Below, in pieces: positions 1 to 9,830 of a stretch of 64,000 nucleotides of DNA. This DNA is from Cycas panzhihuaensis. Taxonomy: Eukaryota; Cycadophyta. A model generated the notes under the pieces. The model worked only from the letters and a program-made list of their open reading frames with translations, was not told the origin of the DNA and ran no database searches. A program made the position numbers and the translations under genes. The DNA lies in assembly GCA_023213395.1 (NCBI GenBank), contig CM041465.1:225129741-225193740 (forward strand). The letters are read 5' to 3'. Numbering within the stretch: the stretch's first letter is position 1; each line of letters begins with the position of its first letter.

Positions 1-289
1 CCAATGTTAGGTCTTCTAGGGAATAACCATAAGCCATGGTTCAACGCACAATCTAAAATACCCTATGCACATTAAAGAATAATAATATGGTTTTTTTCAT
101 TGCTAATATGACTAAGTTACATGCCTCAACGTTCCCTTACTTACCTAAAGAATTGCCATACCATATAAGTATTTACCTAACTGACTAGTTAACTAACTCC
201 TAATTCTATGGTGGACATGTAGGATTTACGGTTCATATATAGTTACTTAAGTAAGATCTGTGATGTCTATGAAACACAAAGTTATAATC
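1..289 (+). other. Probable far-5' leader of Copia-1, no gene seen
   Basis: No coding potential or RNA gene is recognised. By position it should belong to the untranslated leader of the plus-strand Copia element that follows: the related Copia-2 and Copia-4 elements have leaders of about 1.95 kb between primer site and gag start. Copia-1's 5' LTR and primer-binding site would then lie upstream of the window. This is inference from element structure. Confidence 0.35.
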
Positions 290-850
290 AATATCACTTA
301 AAAATCACCTTTAACTTGGAACATTAATCAAGATAATCCCTAACTTACAACATCTATAGTAGCCTTGCAAGGGAAATGGTTAGGACCCCTGAAGTTACCA
401 CCCTATATATGCCTTTGGTATTTCTCTACTTTATTGAGAAAACCATTGGCTATAAGGTGTATTAGGTGGCAGGCTAAGGTGGGAAACTTTTCTCTAGTGA
501 TTGGAGACTAGGGTAGACCCAGATGAGGCGAGTGTCTTGGTTATTTAAGTTCTCACCACTAGATCTATTATTAGGCATAGTTTTGGTGCAAGTTAATCCA
601 TAAATTAAGGGGGTCTTTGACCTTCTTAGTATCCCACATACTGAGGTATATAGAGTCTTGAGCTCACGTATGAATATATAAGGTCTCTAGTTTGCCACTT
701 ATTGGCAGGTGCCACTAAATAGGATAGTAACTAAGAACTTCCTTGGAGACCCTAAAACTTAGAATTATAGAATAATATCCCCTTAGGTAGATAGGACATA
801 AGCACATTTACATTCTTTAGGTTACATTTTTTAAGGTAGTTCTCTTTTCA
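290..850 (+). repeat. Copia leader block shared with Copia-2 (27269-27825, reverse)
   Basis: This block lies directly before the gag ATG of Copia-1. It matches, in reverse complement and over its whole length, the block directly before the gag ATG of Copia-2. Shared stretches include GCCTTTGGTATTTCTCTA, GGGGGTCTTTGACCTTC and CCCACATACTGAG. Both copies end at the gag start, so this is the 3' half of a Copia 5' leader. In retrotransposons that region carries packaging and translation signals; that role is inferred here. Confidence 0.7.
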
Positions 851-852
851 TA

Positions 853-1840
853 ATGGCAACAAATCTTAGGAATGTTATTGTACCCAAGTTTGATAGCACA
901 AATTTTCTTAATTAGAGTAGGTAGATGAGGCTTATTTTCATTATAAAGGACATGTAAGAGCTTGTTAATAAGGGATATAAAGAAATCAACAATACTTCCA
1001 TCAATGATGAAAAGAAAGTTTATAAGGAGAATGTCGAAAGGGATAATGAGACATTGTCACTTATATTTTGTACTCTAGAAGATTATATTTTTCCTAGAAT
1101 AAATAAAGTTATAACATCTAAAGAATCTTGGGATACCCTTCCTTAAGATGATTTATAAAGAAGCAACATCCTCTAAGTTACAAACACTTAGAAGTAAATT
1201 TGAGAATCTAAAGATGATACCTAGGGAAGGAGTAAATGAATTCATCACCAAGGTGCAAGACTTAGTGAATTTAATGAGATCCTTAAGTGAAGCATTAAGT
1301 GAACAAAGAATTGTGGAAAGAATTTTGAGATGTGTTAGAGAAATTAAGAGATTTAAAATGATGGCAACTAGCATTGAAGTATCCAAAGACTAAATCACTC
1401 TTTGAATTGATCAATTAAGTGCTATGATCCTAGCTATTAAGAAAAGAAATAGGGTAATGAGTTACTTGAGCATGCCTTTACCACAAAGGCAAGAATAAGA
1501 CATAAATTTTAAGACAAAGTTCTACGAAAAGGGACCAATCCCCTAGAGGAAGAAGAAGAAACTAAGGGTAAGGCATACAAATCTTTCAAGGATAAAGTAA
1601 CTTCCAAGGTCTAAGAAGTTTTTTAGGACTAAACCAAAGCTATCAAGGAGAAAGTAACTTCCAAGGTCAAGGCTAATACTTTAAAAGAGGTAGAGAAACT
1701 TCTAGAGGAAGAGGAATCTCTAGAGGTAGAAGTCAAAGCCAAAGAAGAAGAGACACTATCTAATGTTCTTTTTACCATAAAATTGGATATTTAGAAGAAA
1801 ATTGCTTTCCCAAAAATGCTAGTACCCAAAAGGGAATTGC
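853..1840 (+). pseudogene. Copia-1 gag remnant
   Basis: Degraded capsid/nucleocapsid gene of a Ty1/Copia retrotransposon. The ATG at 853 opens MATNLRNVIVPKFDSTNF, typical of Copia gag N-termini (F-D-G/S-x-N-F). Several in-frame TAG/TAA codons follow where Trp or Gln is expected, for example N-F-L-N-stop-S-R-stop-M-R. An 81-residue open stretch at 1148-1393 carries the middle of gag. Near 1760-1805 a CCHC zinc knuckle is visible but broken: the second Cys reads Tyr and the His reads Tyr, each one G-to-A or C-to-T step from the consensus. Not functional. Confidence 0.8.
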
Positions 1841-1879
1841 CAACACAACAATTGAAGATAGAGACAATGATAGACTCTT

Positions 1880-2235
1880 CTTGTCCAATCTTATGGCTAG
1901 TGAGGAAGAAGATAGTTAGTACATCGACTTAAGATGTTCAACTCAAATGACTCATAAAGAAGAAATTTTTAAAGAATTTGATAAGTCCAAGAAAGGAAAG
2001 ATCATGTTTAGGGATAATACTACCCATGTATCTATTAGAAAGGGTAATGCATCCATAACTACCAAATTAGGAGAAATAAGAAGTATCAATGATGTGTTAC
2101 ATGTTCCAACTCTAAAGAAGAACCTACTCTCGATGGGTCAGATGATGGAGCAACACTATAAGGTCATCTTTAATAATGGTGAATGTACAATCAAAGATAA
2201 GCTAAAAAATAAAGTAGTTATAGTAAAGGGATAAA
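1880..2235 (+). pseudogene. Copia-1 protease domain remnant
   Basis: Aspartic-protease region of the Copia polyprotein. The open stretch 1947-2234 contains the C-terminal signature INDVLHVPTLKKNLLSMGQM, which matches the Copia consensus D-V-L-Y-V-P-x-L-K-K-N-L-L-S. The upstream catalytic D-S-G motif is not clearly preserved around 1925-1945. It lies between the gag knuckle and the integrase zinc finger, as expected for gag-pr-int-rt-rh order. A stop at 2232 ends the frame. Confidence 0.8.
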
Positions 2236-2239
2236 TAAC

Positions 2240-3225
2240 TAATAATAGATTATTTAAACTAATCATTCCTCCATTAGATATGTATACTTTGAAAGCCTCA
2301 ACCAATTTAATAATAAAACATGGCATAAGAGGTTTGGCCATGTAAACTATAATAACTTAGCATTGATGAAAAGGATGGAGATAGTTATTGAATTATCCTC
2401 TATAGAAGCAAGTAAAGAAATTTGTGAAGGATGCATACTTCAAAAACAAGGAAAATAAAGTTTTCTAAACAATAGTTATAGGGCTCAAGGGCCTTTTCAA
2501 TTGATTTGTACAAACTTATGTAGACCTATAGATGTGCCTTCATTAGGTGGTGTCAGGTACTTCGTGATTTTCATTAATGACTTCATTATAAAGACATGGA
2601 TATACTTTATCAAGTTTAAATCAAATACCTTTCAATGTTTCACCGACTTTAAAACTTTGGTTGAAAAATAAAGTGGCTTTAGAATTCTTACCCTTAGATC
2701 AAATAATGGGGGAGAATTCATTTCAAATGAATTTAAGACATACTGCAATTACCATGGTATAAGAAAGTAGCTCACCAATCCTTATACTCCACAACAAAAT
2801 AGAGTTGTAGAAAGGAAAAATATAACTATTATTGAAATGACCAAAAGTATGCTTAAAGATAAGTAACTTAGACACGAATTTTGGGTAGAAGTACTACATA
2901 CAACAGTTTACTTATTGAATAGGTCTACCACCAAGGTTGTTAGATGGGTCACACTAGAGAAAGCTTGGTAAGGCCAGAAGTCAAGCATACAACACTTAAA
3001 GATTTTTGGATGCTTAGCATTTGCCCATGTTCCAAAGTAAAAGAGAACTAAGTTGGATGATAAAAGCATTAAGTGCATCTTTATAGGATGCTGTGATGTT
3101 TCTAGATCATATAAATTATATGATCTAAAAGAAAAGAAGATAATCGTGAACAGGAATATTTTCTTCATGGAAGATAAATTGTATAAAGAAGAAGTTAAAA
3201 TGGATAAAGGAAAGAATTCATGGTG
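2240..3225 (+). pseudogene. Copia-1 integrase remnant
   Basis: Integrase of the Copia polyprotein, which inserts element cDNA into the host genome. The HHCC zinc finger is visible (WHKRFGHVNY near 2325; CEGC near 2428). The core has the V-I-F-I-N-D-F segment, then RSNNGGEF near 2695, where the consensus is R-S/T-D-N-G-G, so the second catalytic Asp is Asn (GAT to AAT). The distal NRVVERKN keeps the Glu. At least six internal stops sit at Gln/Trp positions (before SGF, after IRK, after KDK, after AW, after PK). Clearly dead. Confidence 0.85.
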
Positions 3226-4290
3226 GAAATAGATTCAAATCCTAAATCCACAAATATAGTAAGTCTAAATGAAGCAAGTCCAAATGAAGCAAGACCCTCT
3301 AGATTCAATCAAAGGGTTCCAAAATGGGTTCAAAGAGGTCATGATTCTTCAAATATTTTAGACAACAACTTTGAGAGAAGGTCCACTTGCTCTCATAGAA
3401 TTAACTTTGCCTTGATGAGCCAAGGAATGAAATCAAATGAGCCTTATAACTTTAAAGAGGTTAATACAAAAGATAAATGGAAAGATTCCATGAAAGAAGA
3501 GTATAATGCCTTAGTTAAAAATGATACTTGGGAATTAATTGATTTAACACTAAACAAAATTACAATTGGAACAAAGTAGGTCCATAAGACCAAATTTAGA
3601 TTAGATGGAATGATCGATAAATATAAGGCAAGATTAGTTACCAAAAGATATGCACAAGTTGAAGTTATTGACTATAATGAGATATTTACACTAGTTGTTA
3701 GAATGAAGATAGCTCATCTGATGATGAGTTTAACTGTATAAGAGGGTTGGATAATTTAACAAATAGATGTTAAGAGTGCCTTCTTGAATGGGTACATAGA
3801 AGAAGAAAGGTATATCTAACAATCTAAAGGTTTTTAAGTAAAAAGGGAAGAACACAAGGTTTATAAATTCAAAAAGACCTTGTATGGACTCAAACAAGTA
3901 CTTAGAGCTTGGTACTTTAGGATTGATAAATACTTTAGAGATAAAAGATTCTAAAAGTATCAATATGATCTTGATTTTTACATCAAGATAGAAGGAAGAT
4001 CGATACTCATTGTGGGATTATATATTGATGGCCTTGTTTATACAAGCAATGATCCCCACTTATCCCAAAAATTTAAAGAAGACATATGTAAGGAATTTAA
4101 AATGACTAATTTTGGGACTTATACATTACTTCTTAGGCTTGAAAATTTGGTAAGATGAGAATGGGATATTTGTTTTCCAAAGAAAGTATACTTTAGACTT
4201 ATTACATAAGTTCAACATGAGTAATTATAAGGCACTTGCTACACCATCCAAAGTTGGGGTAAAATTATCTCAATATAAAGAATCTGCATC
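3226..4290 (+). pseudogene. Copia-1 reverse transcriptase remnant
   Basis: Copia reverse transcriptase. The N-terminal block (KDKWKDSMKEEYNALVKNDTWELIDL, 3469-3546) matches the Copia W-x-x-A-M-x-x-E-x-x-x-L-x-x-N-x-T-W signature. Downstream are the Q-x-D-V-x-S-A-F-L-N-G block near 3760-3795 and K-x-L-Y-G-L-K-Q near 3875. The catalytic Y-V-D-D box reads YIDG near 4021, so one metal-binding Asp is lost. Several stop codons interrupt the frame. The open stretch 3220-3579 includes the variable linker between integrase and RT. Confidence 0.85.
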
Positions 4291-4970
4291 GGTCGATCCT
4301 ACTCTCTATAGGTAATTGATCGATAGCTTGATTTACTTAACTTTGACTCAGTCGGACACTATGTATGCAGTAAGTATAGTTTCTAGATTCATATATGAGC
4401 TTAAGGTATCACATTGGCAAGCAACTAAGAGGATCCTCAAATACTTGAAAGGAATAGTTAGTCATGGACTTTATTACAGATCATCGGGAGACTTTATATT
4501 AATTAGTTACACAAGTTTTGGTTTGAAAGGATGTATAGATAACAAAAAATCTACATCATACTATACCTTCATTTTGGGTTTAGCAGTAATAGCTTAGAGT
4601 TTAAAGAAATAAAACACGGTATCCTTGTCTACTGTAGAAGTAAAATACAAATTAATAGTAGCAGGGGCTTGTAAAATAGTTTGGCTAAGACGACTACTCC
4701 AAGATTTATAATTAAAATAGGATGGCCCTGCACAAATGTTATGTGATAATCAAAGTACCATATAAATAACTTAGAATCTGGTATTTTATAGTGGAATAAA
4801 ATACATTAAAACTTAATATCATTTTATCAGAGAATTGGTTTATGCATGCAAAATTGAGTTAACCTATTAGAACATAAAAGAGCAAGTGGCAGATATTTTC
4901 ACTAAGGTACTTAGAAAGATTAAGTTCAATAAATTCAGAGACAATCTTGATGTCTCTCTAAATGAACATT
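4291..4970 (+). pseudogene. Copia-1 RNase H remnant
   Basis: C-terminal RNase H of the Copia polyprotein. The open part at 4316-4597 holds MIDSLIYLTLTQSDTMYAVS (consensus G-S-L-x-Y-L-x-x-T-R-P-D-I), then W-Q-A-T-K-R-I-L-K-Y-L-K-G and Y-T-S-F-G-L-K-G-C-I-D-N-K-K-S-T-S-Y, matching the Copia W-A-G-x-x-D-x-R-R-S-T-S-G-Y block. Later, STVEVKYK near 4627 corresponds to S-T-A-E-A-E-Y. Its 3' end leads into a polypurine tract and LTR, which fixes the orientation. Confidence 0.85.
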
Positions 4971-4982
4971 ATGGGGGGAAAA
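4971..4982 (+). other. Copia-1 polypurine tract
   Basis: The purine run ATGGGGGGAAAA sits immediately before the LTR start and would prime plus-strand DNA synthesis. The next base begins TATTGGATAATG, read as an original TGTTGG with the G changed to A. Confidence 0.8.
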
Positions 4983-5280
4983 TATTGGATAATGCTTATT
5001 TGGGTTGACAATGACATATGGTGGGTGTGTTGGCATAGGACTTTGTGAAGCTAACCTAACCATATGATAGGTTTTATTAATGGTATTTTTAAACAATAGT
5101 CGATGGTAAATGTTAGGCTCTCACTCAACTCTTGCTTATTTATACAAGGGGTTGTAAGACATTGGTGTTCCTTAACACTACCATTATGCTAGAATTTTAT
5201 TTAATATTATCCTTTGTTATAATATTTCACTCCCTCTAACTCTCGTTTATCCATTAGATGGTGCCTAGGGGTCCATAACA
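4983..5280 (+). repeat. Copia-1 3' LTR
   Basis: Inferred 298-bp 3' LTR. It starts right after the polypurine tract with TATTGGATAATGC (TG converted to TA) and ends in CCATAACA. It contains a TATA-like TTATTTATACA near 5148 and a T-rich 3' part. The partner LTR is not in the window, so the right end rests on the CA terminus and typical Copia LTR length rather than on an alignment. Confidence 0.6.
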
Positions 5281-6429
5281 ATTCATCAAATAAACCATAT
5301 AGGCTTCTAATTTTGTATCTGGAGGTTTCACAAACTCTCTAATCATGTATCACTAGAGCTTTTTTTATTTAGGCTGGTCAGATACTTTAACTTTTTAGTT
5401 GGCATAATTTATGCCATTTAAAATTAGTATTAAGTTGGAAGAGTTTGTCTCTGGCATGATTGCCATTTTAGGAAAAGAAACCTATTTCAAGAAATCCTCT
5501 TTTGATGATAAAAATAAAATAAATAATAAGGTGAATATATAAAAAAATAAGCTTTCAAATTAAAATAATTAAGCCATAAATTATGAGTATAATCACAACA
5601 TTTTTATTTCAAAATTAAAGAAAAAATGACATTGATTTAATATAATTTATAAATAAATGAGGAAGTTAACCCTTTAAAACATCATTAATTGATTATAATT
5701 ATTTAAAAAATTATGTTTTTAAGCATACATATTAAAAATTAAATCAAATTTGAAGTAAATTTACATAAATTATAAACTTATTTATAGCAAATAACATTAA
5801 AATAATGGTTAAATTAATTGTGAATAAATTGAATGAATTTATTAAAAAAATACATGATTGAATGATGTGATTAATTCATAAATTAATAAATGATTAATAA
5901 TATATTAAATTGAATTAATAATATTTTAAAAAATTGTAAAGAAATTTCTTAAGTTGAAGTATGTATCTATACTTATGTGGTCACGATTAGTTTTATTGAT
6001 TTTAATTAAAGTTTTCCTTGTTAAAATAATGTTAGAAACACTTGAGTGATAGTCAAATAGAAGATGTTTGAGTCAATATTCCAATGCAACTTCTGGAACA
6101 AAATTCTCGCTTTGAATAGTGAAGTTATGCCAGAAAACATATAGGTAACCTTTTTGAAAAATAGGGAGGGCTAAAAAATAAGGGGTTAAGCCCCTTTTAC
6201 AAAGAAATTAGGGTCATATGGGGGTGCAATAGGACTGAGGGTTGGTGGAATATGAGGTTACAAACCTAAAATAATAATAAGATACATTGAAATATTTTTG
6301 CAATTACAAAAACATTAAATAGAATTTGATAATCATTTGGAATAAATAAATATTTGAAATAATTTAGACCCTAAAAACTTAGGGTTTCGAACAAACTTTT
6401 TATATAATAACAATGCAAGGCAACATTGA
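5281..6429. other. AT-rich gene-free stretch
   Basis: No open frame, RNA gene or domain could be supported. Very A+T-rich from 5500 to 5960. Around 6180-6196 there is a short perfect inverted repeat (AAGGGGTTAAGCCCCTT) able to form a hairpin; a loosely similar run occurs near 17485. Probably old transposon interior. Confidence 0.4.
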
Positions 6430-7351
6430 TCAAATTTTGCATCTATATACACAATTTTACTTGAATTTTTTTTGTAATTTATGACTATCTTCTTCATCTA
6501 TGATGAGGTAAGTCTTTGTCTTATGTTTGAATTCTTCTGCATTCAAGTTTAGTCTTACTTTTGCATAATGCATGGTATATTTACTACATGAGGAATAGTC
6601 AGTTGGACAGTTATAAAATCTTGTTTGTATATTCAATGGTTTTATCTTCATGAGGAATTCTTCACTATATCTCTACCTCATCAATGGCTTCACTAGTACT
6701 ACATCTCTACATCTTTGAATCTGGATTCATTATATCTCTGCATCATTAATGGCTTTGGCTTCATGTTATTACCAAATGTGTGATGACTATAGTTTACTTT
6801 GATCTTTTTCGGTGTGGCATACGATGGATAGAGTCTGATTCCTTTGTGTCTTCAACCAAGGGTTATTCTAGATAATGTCAGTGTGGATGGACTCGTGCTA
6901 TCATTGAGAGTTGACTGAGCACTCACATGAATGTTTAATGAAATGTCTAAAAAACACCAATCTTCTATAACCAAGAAATCATAGTCACCCTATAATAGAG
7001 ATGCTCACACTCAATGAAATGTGATCTATACTCACCATAATGACTTGTCCTTTGCAAACTGAAATATGGAGGAGTGAGACTACATGATAGTTCAACCTAC
7101 CTATGGACTTGGAAACTCCAAAATGAATATGATAACTAATAAAAAGGGAATATTGATCTAGAGATGTAGATTTACTATGTTTGTCTCCAAATCTACTACA
7201 ACCCTTTTTAAGAGTTAAGGGAGTGTCCGACAGAAGGAAAGTCTTCATATCTAATGAGAGCCATCTATGAGGAGCTAATTATTCAAAATAGAATTGGCTG
7301 AGAGTCTTATGCCACTGAATAACAGAAGGGTAGGAACCTGCTCTGATACCA
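6430..7351 (-). mobile_element. Leader/interior of a minus-strand LTR element without recognisable pol
   Basis: Read on the minus strand this follows a primer-binding site and an LTR, so it is the 5' interior of an LTR retrotransposon. No gag or pol motif is visible. The frame at 6985-7248 (87 codons) matches nothing I know. A phrase built on ATCTCT..ATCATTAATGGCTT recurs near 6665-6765. A non-autonomous (LARD-like) element is one explanation; simple decay is another. The 3' LTR was not found. Confidence 0.45.
7340..7351 (-). other. Primer-binding site (tRNA-Met type)
   Basis: Plus-strand GCTCTGATACCA is the exact reverse complement of TGGTATCAGAGC, the initiator-Met tRNA primer site used by most plant LTR retrotransposons. 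It directly abuts the LTR on its right. Confidence 0.85.
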
Positions 7352-7761
7352 TGTTGGAGAGAGGGTATTTGGTATTAAATTAGAAATAAATGAATGTACA
7401 ATCATCAAATCATCCATACACTGTACACATACGATTAGCAGGTCGAAAACCCCTATAAGGGAAGAAAAACCACCTCAGAATATAATAATATTTTATTAGA
7501 ATATCATTGAAATGCATAGGTATAAATATGAGGATCTCATCCTCTCTCTCATGTTGCTAGACTAACCATAATCATATACTCACGTAGCCAACCAAAACAT
7601 AATGATTCTCGAATAATTAATTTAAGAAGATAGGGAAAAGTTCATTGAAATGGAAATAGTCTATTTCATCGAACTTTTAATAAATACTAATCAAATACAT
7701 AATATAATTTATAAAGATAACATTACAACCTTAGCATTAATATAAAAGATTATTTCTAACA
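7352..7761 (-). repeat. 5' LTR of minus-strand element (410 bp)
   Basis: On the minus strand it starts TGTTAGAAATAATC and ends CTCTCCAACA, giving TG...CA ends next to an intact primer site. Inside, around 7442-7471, is the block GAAAACCCC...GGGAAGAAAAACC, also found in the LTRs at 20203 and 38510. Only one LTR of this element was seen. Confidence 0.7.
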
Positions 7762-7765
7762 ACTA

Positions 7766-8972
7766 TGCTTATTTATTTTATCATTTTAGAGGACCTATCA
7801 AGTGATTATTTACATAACTCGTGTTATCTCATCACTAAATAAGGCCATCTTTAATTCCTTTTTCCATTTAATATTTAGATTTCTTTAATAGGTTAATAAA
7901 TTCCTTAGTAGTTCTTCTTGTGATATTATCTTATAGGTAGTAGATTAGGAAAGAAATCACATATATAATAATAATGATTTGTCATCAAGTAGAGATATAT
8001 CTTCAATGTTAAACCAAATAGAAGCCTCTTTTATACCTTATTTAATTATTTTTAGTAAAATAAAAGAAGGAACATTAGTTTACATTATAAGTCAAGAACT
8101 CTTGTTTATTAAAAGTCATTACAATTTTTTGTCATACATAGGTTACTAGTACTTGTGTGAGATTTGTATATTTCTCCTTAGATATACCTTGTCTTTAGGT
8201 CTCATATTAAATAGGAGAAGCAAAACCACCCTCTCTACTAAAAAATATTTTTAATGAATGCATTGGAGGTTCAACTTTTTCTTTTGCTTATCAAACCCTT
8301 ATTTGATTATCTTATAAACATCACAACAACATCCTAAAAATGACATCAATACCCTAGCAACCCCCATTTTATGATATTTTTATCTCAAAAAAAGAAAATC
8401 ATAAAATAGCCACATAATCAAACTCCAATATTAAATAGGCTTAAAAAATCAAACCCTGGCCTGCACTAAAAAATAAAAAATCAAGAAATCCATTTACACA
8501 TATGAAAGTGGCTTATAAAAGGTGTTTTTCATCTTATTTTATATCATTTTCTTACATTTTGTACTTGAATCATTAATTTAGTCTTTCTTTTCTATTCAAC
8601 ATTTTTGGCTTTTTAATCTTCATAAAGTCTTTATATTTAAAAAAAAAAAAATTATACTAATCCTGATTTATTAAGGAAAAGTTGGTATTTTATTGGAAGT
8701 CGATCTTAGGGAGTTTTTTTTTTTTTTAATATAAAATTAGTTTTTATATTACAAAATTAGTATTTTATTATTATTATTATTATTAAATTTTTAATAGGGA
8801 ACCATATTATGCACCTATAAATAGGGAACTCTTAATTCATTATATAAATTTTGTTTTTAGGTTAATCCTAACTTTATTTAGCATTTGCTACTCAAAGTAA
8901 TTTTATCCATTCAACTTTTATTCCAACTTTCTTTTGTGTTTGAAGAAGTGGATCCAATTTAATATCATTTCA
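7766..8972 (+). repeat. Left LTR of Tat/Ogre-like element
   Basis: From about 7766 to 8255 this matches 15249-15765 in the same orientation (shared TTTAGAGGACCTATCAAGTG, AGATTTCTTTAA, GGAACATTAGTT, AGGAGAAGCAAAA). A shorter match around GTGTTTTTCAT follows (8517 / 15816). The right end is set by a primer site at 8975. A TATA box about 150 bp before that end fits an LTR promoter. The exact left boundary is uncertain because another LTR ends at 7761. Confidence 0.55.
8816..8823 (+). promoter_or_regulatory. LTR TATA box
   Basis: TATAAATA in the context CACCTATAAATAGGGAAC, a strong plant TATA box about 150 bp upstream of the inferred LTR end. It is the likely start region for transcription of the retroelement. 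Confidence 0.55.
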
Positions 8973-8974
8973 AA

Positions 8975-8986
8975 TGGTATTAGAGC
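8975..8986 (+). other. Primer-binding site (tRNA-Met type)
   Basis: TGGTATTAGAGC, one C-to-T change from TGGTATCAGAGC, two bases after the LTR end ...TTTCA. It fixes the plus orientation of the element. Confidence 0.7.
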
Positions 8987-9554
8987 TTTGTTTTTAGCCT
9001 ATCAAGGGTCTATATTTTTTTAGTATAAATAGAATAATTTCAAAAAAATAATAACAAATTTGAGTCAAACAAACTTATTCTATAAATTTTAAGTGGCTAT
9101 ACCATAGATATTTAAGAAAGTTTATGAAAAATATAGGAATTTAGTTTTGGCATGCTACCCATGACTATCTTTAAGTCCAAAATCTACTATTATAACTTCA
9201 AATATCTATGAATTTATCTATAAACATCCAACTAACCATAATTTTTTATTAAATCTGTGTATATTAATGTTTGATTTTTTTTTAAATTGGTTTTAGATCC
9301 ATTAGATATTAGAGTGAAAAAGTATTGACATTTTAGTAATATGCACTACTATAGTCCCCCAAAATCCTAATTATGACCTACCTTAAAAGGGCCATAACTT
9401 TTGATATAGGTATCAGAATTTAATTTAATCTAAACCATTAGAATCCTAATTTAGAAAGATCATCATTTCAAATTATGATTTGATGCATTTTGGAATTCGT
9501 TTAATATAGTAATTGTTATTTGAAGTTTATGCCTAATAATAGAACCTGATACCC

Positions 9555-9830
9555 CTATTTTCATTGGAGGTAGAGGAATACAATCAATAGAATGCCTGGA
9601 AAAGGTTGAGAAAGTCCTTAAAATTTCACCCCAAGTAATAAAACTAAAATTTTATTTGACTATTTTTCCATACTTGGAAGGAAAACCTCAAGAGTAGGCC
9701 TCTAATATACTCCCTTTTATTGATTAAAAATTCTTCTCCAAACTTTTTCTCATCTAGTATAACAAATTATGAAGTGGTAGCATGAATATTGGGAAGATTA
9801 CATGATTTCATGGATGATTTATTATAATAT
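9555..9830 (+). pseudogene. Gag-like remnant of Tat/Ogre-like element
   Basis: A plus-strand frame reads F-I-G-G-R-G-I-Q-S-I-E-C-L-E-K-V-E-K-V, then L-K-F-Y-L-T-I-F-P-Y-L-E-G-K-P-Q-E and A-S-N-I-L-P-F. This resembles the plant Gypsy gag core (F-x-G...W-L..V-E..F.....L.G.A..W). Stops are present. The match is weak, but position (after the primer site) and strand agree. Confidence 0.4.

Noticed and set aside
6180-6196. Hairpin AAGGGGTTAAGCCCCTT as a terminator or MITE end
   Set aside because: Isolated short palindrome with no matching terminal inverted repeat or target duplication nearby.
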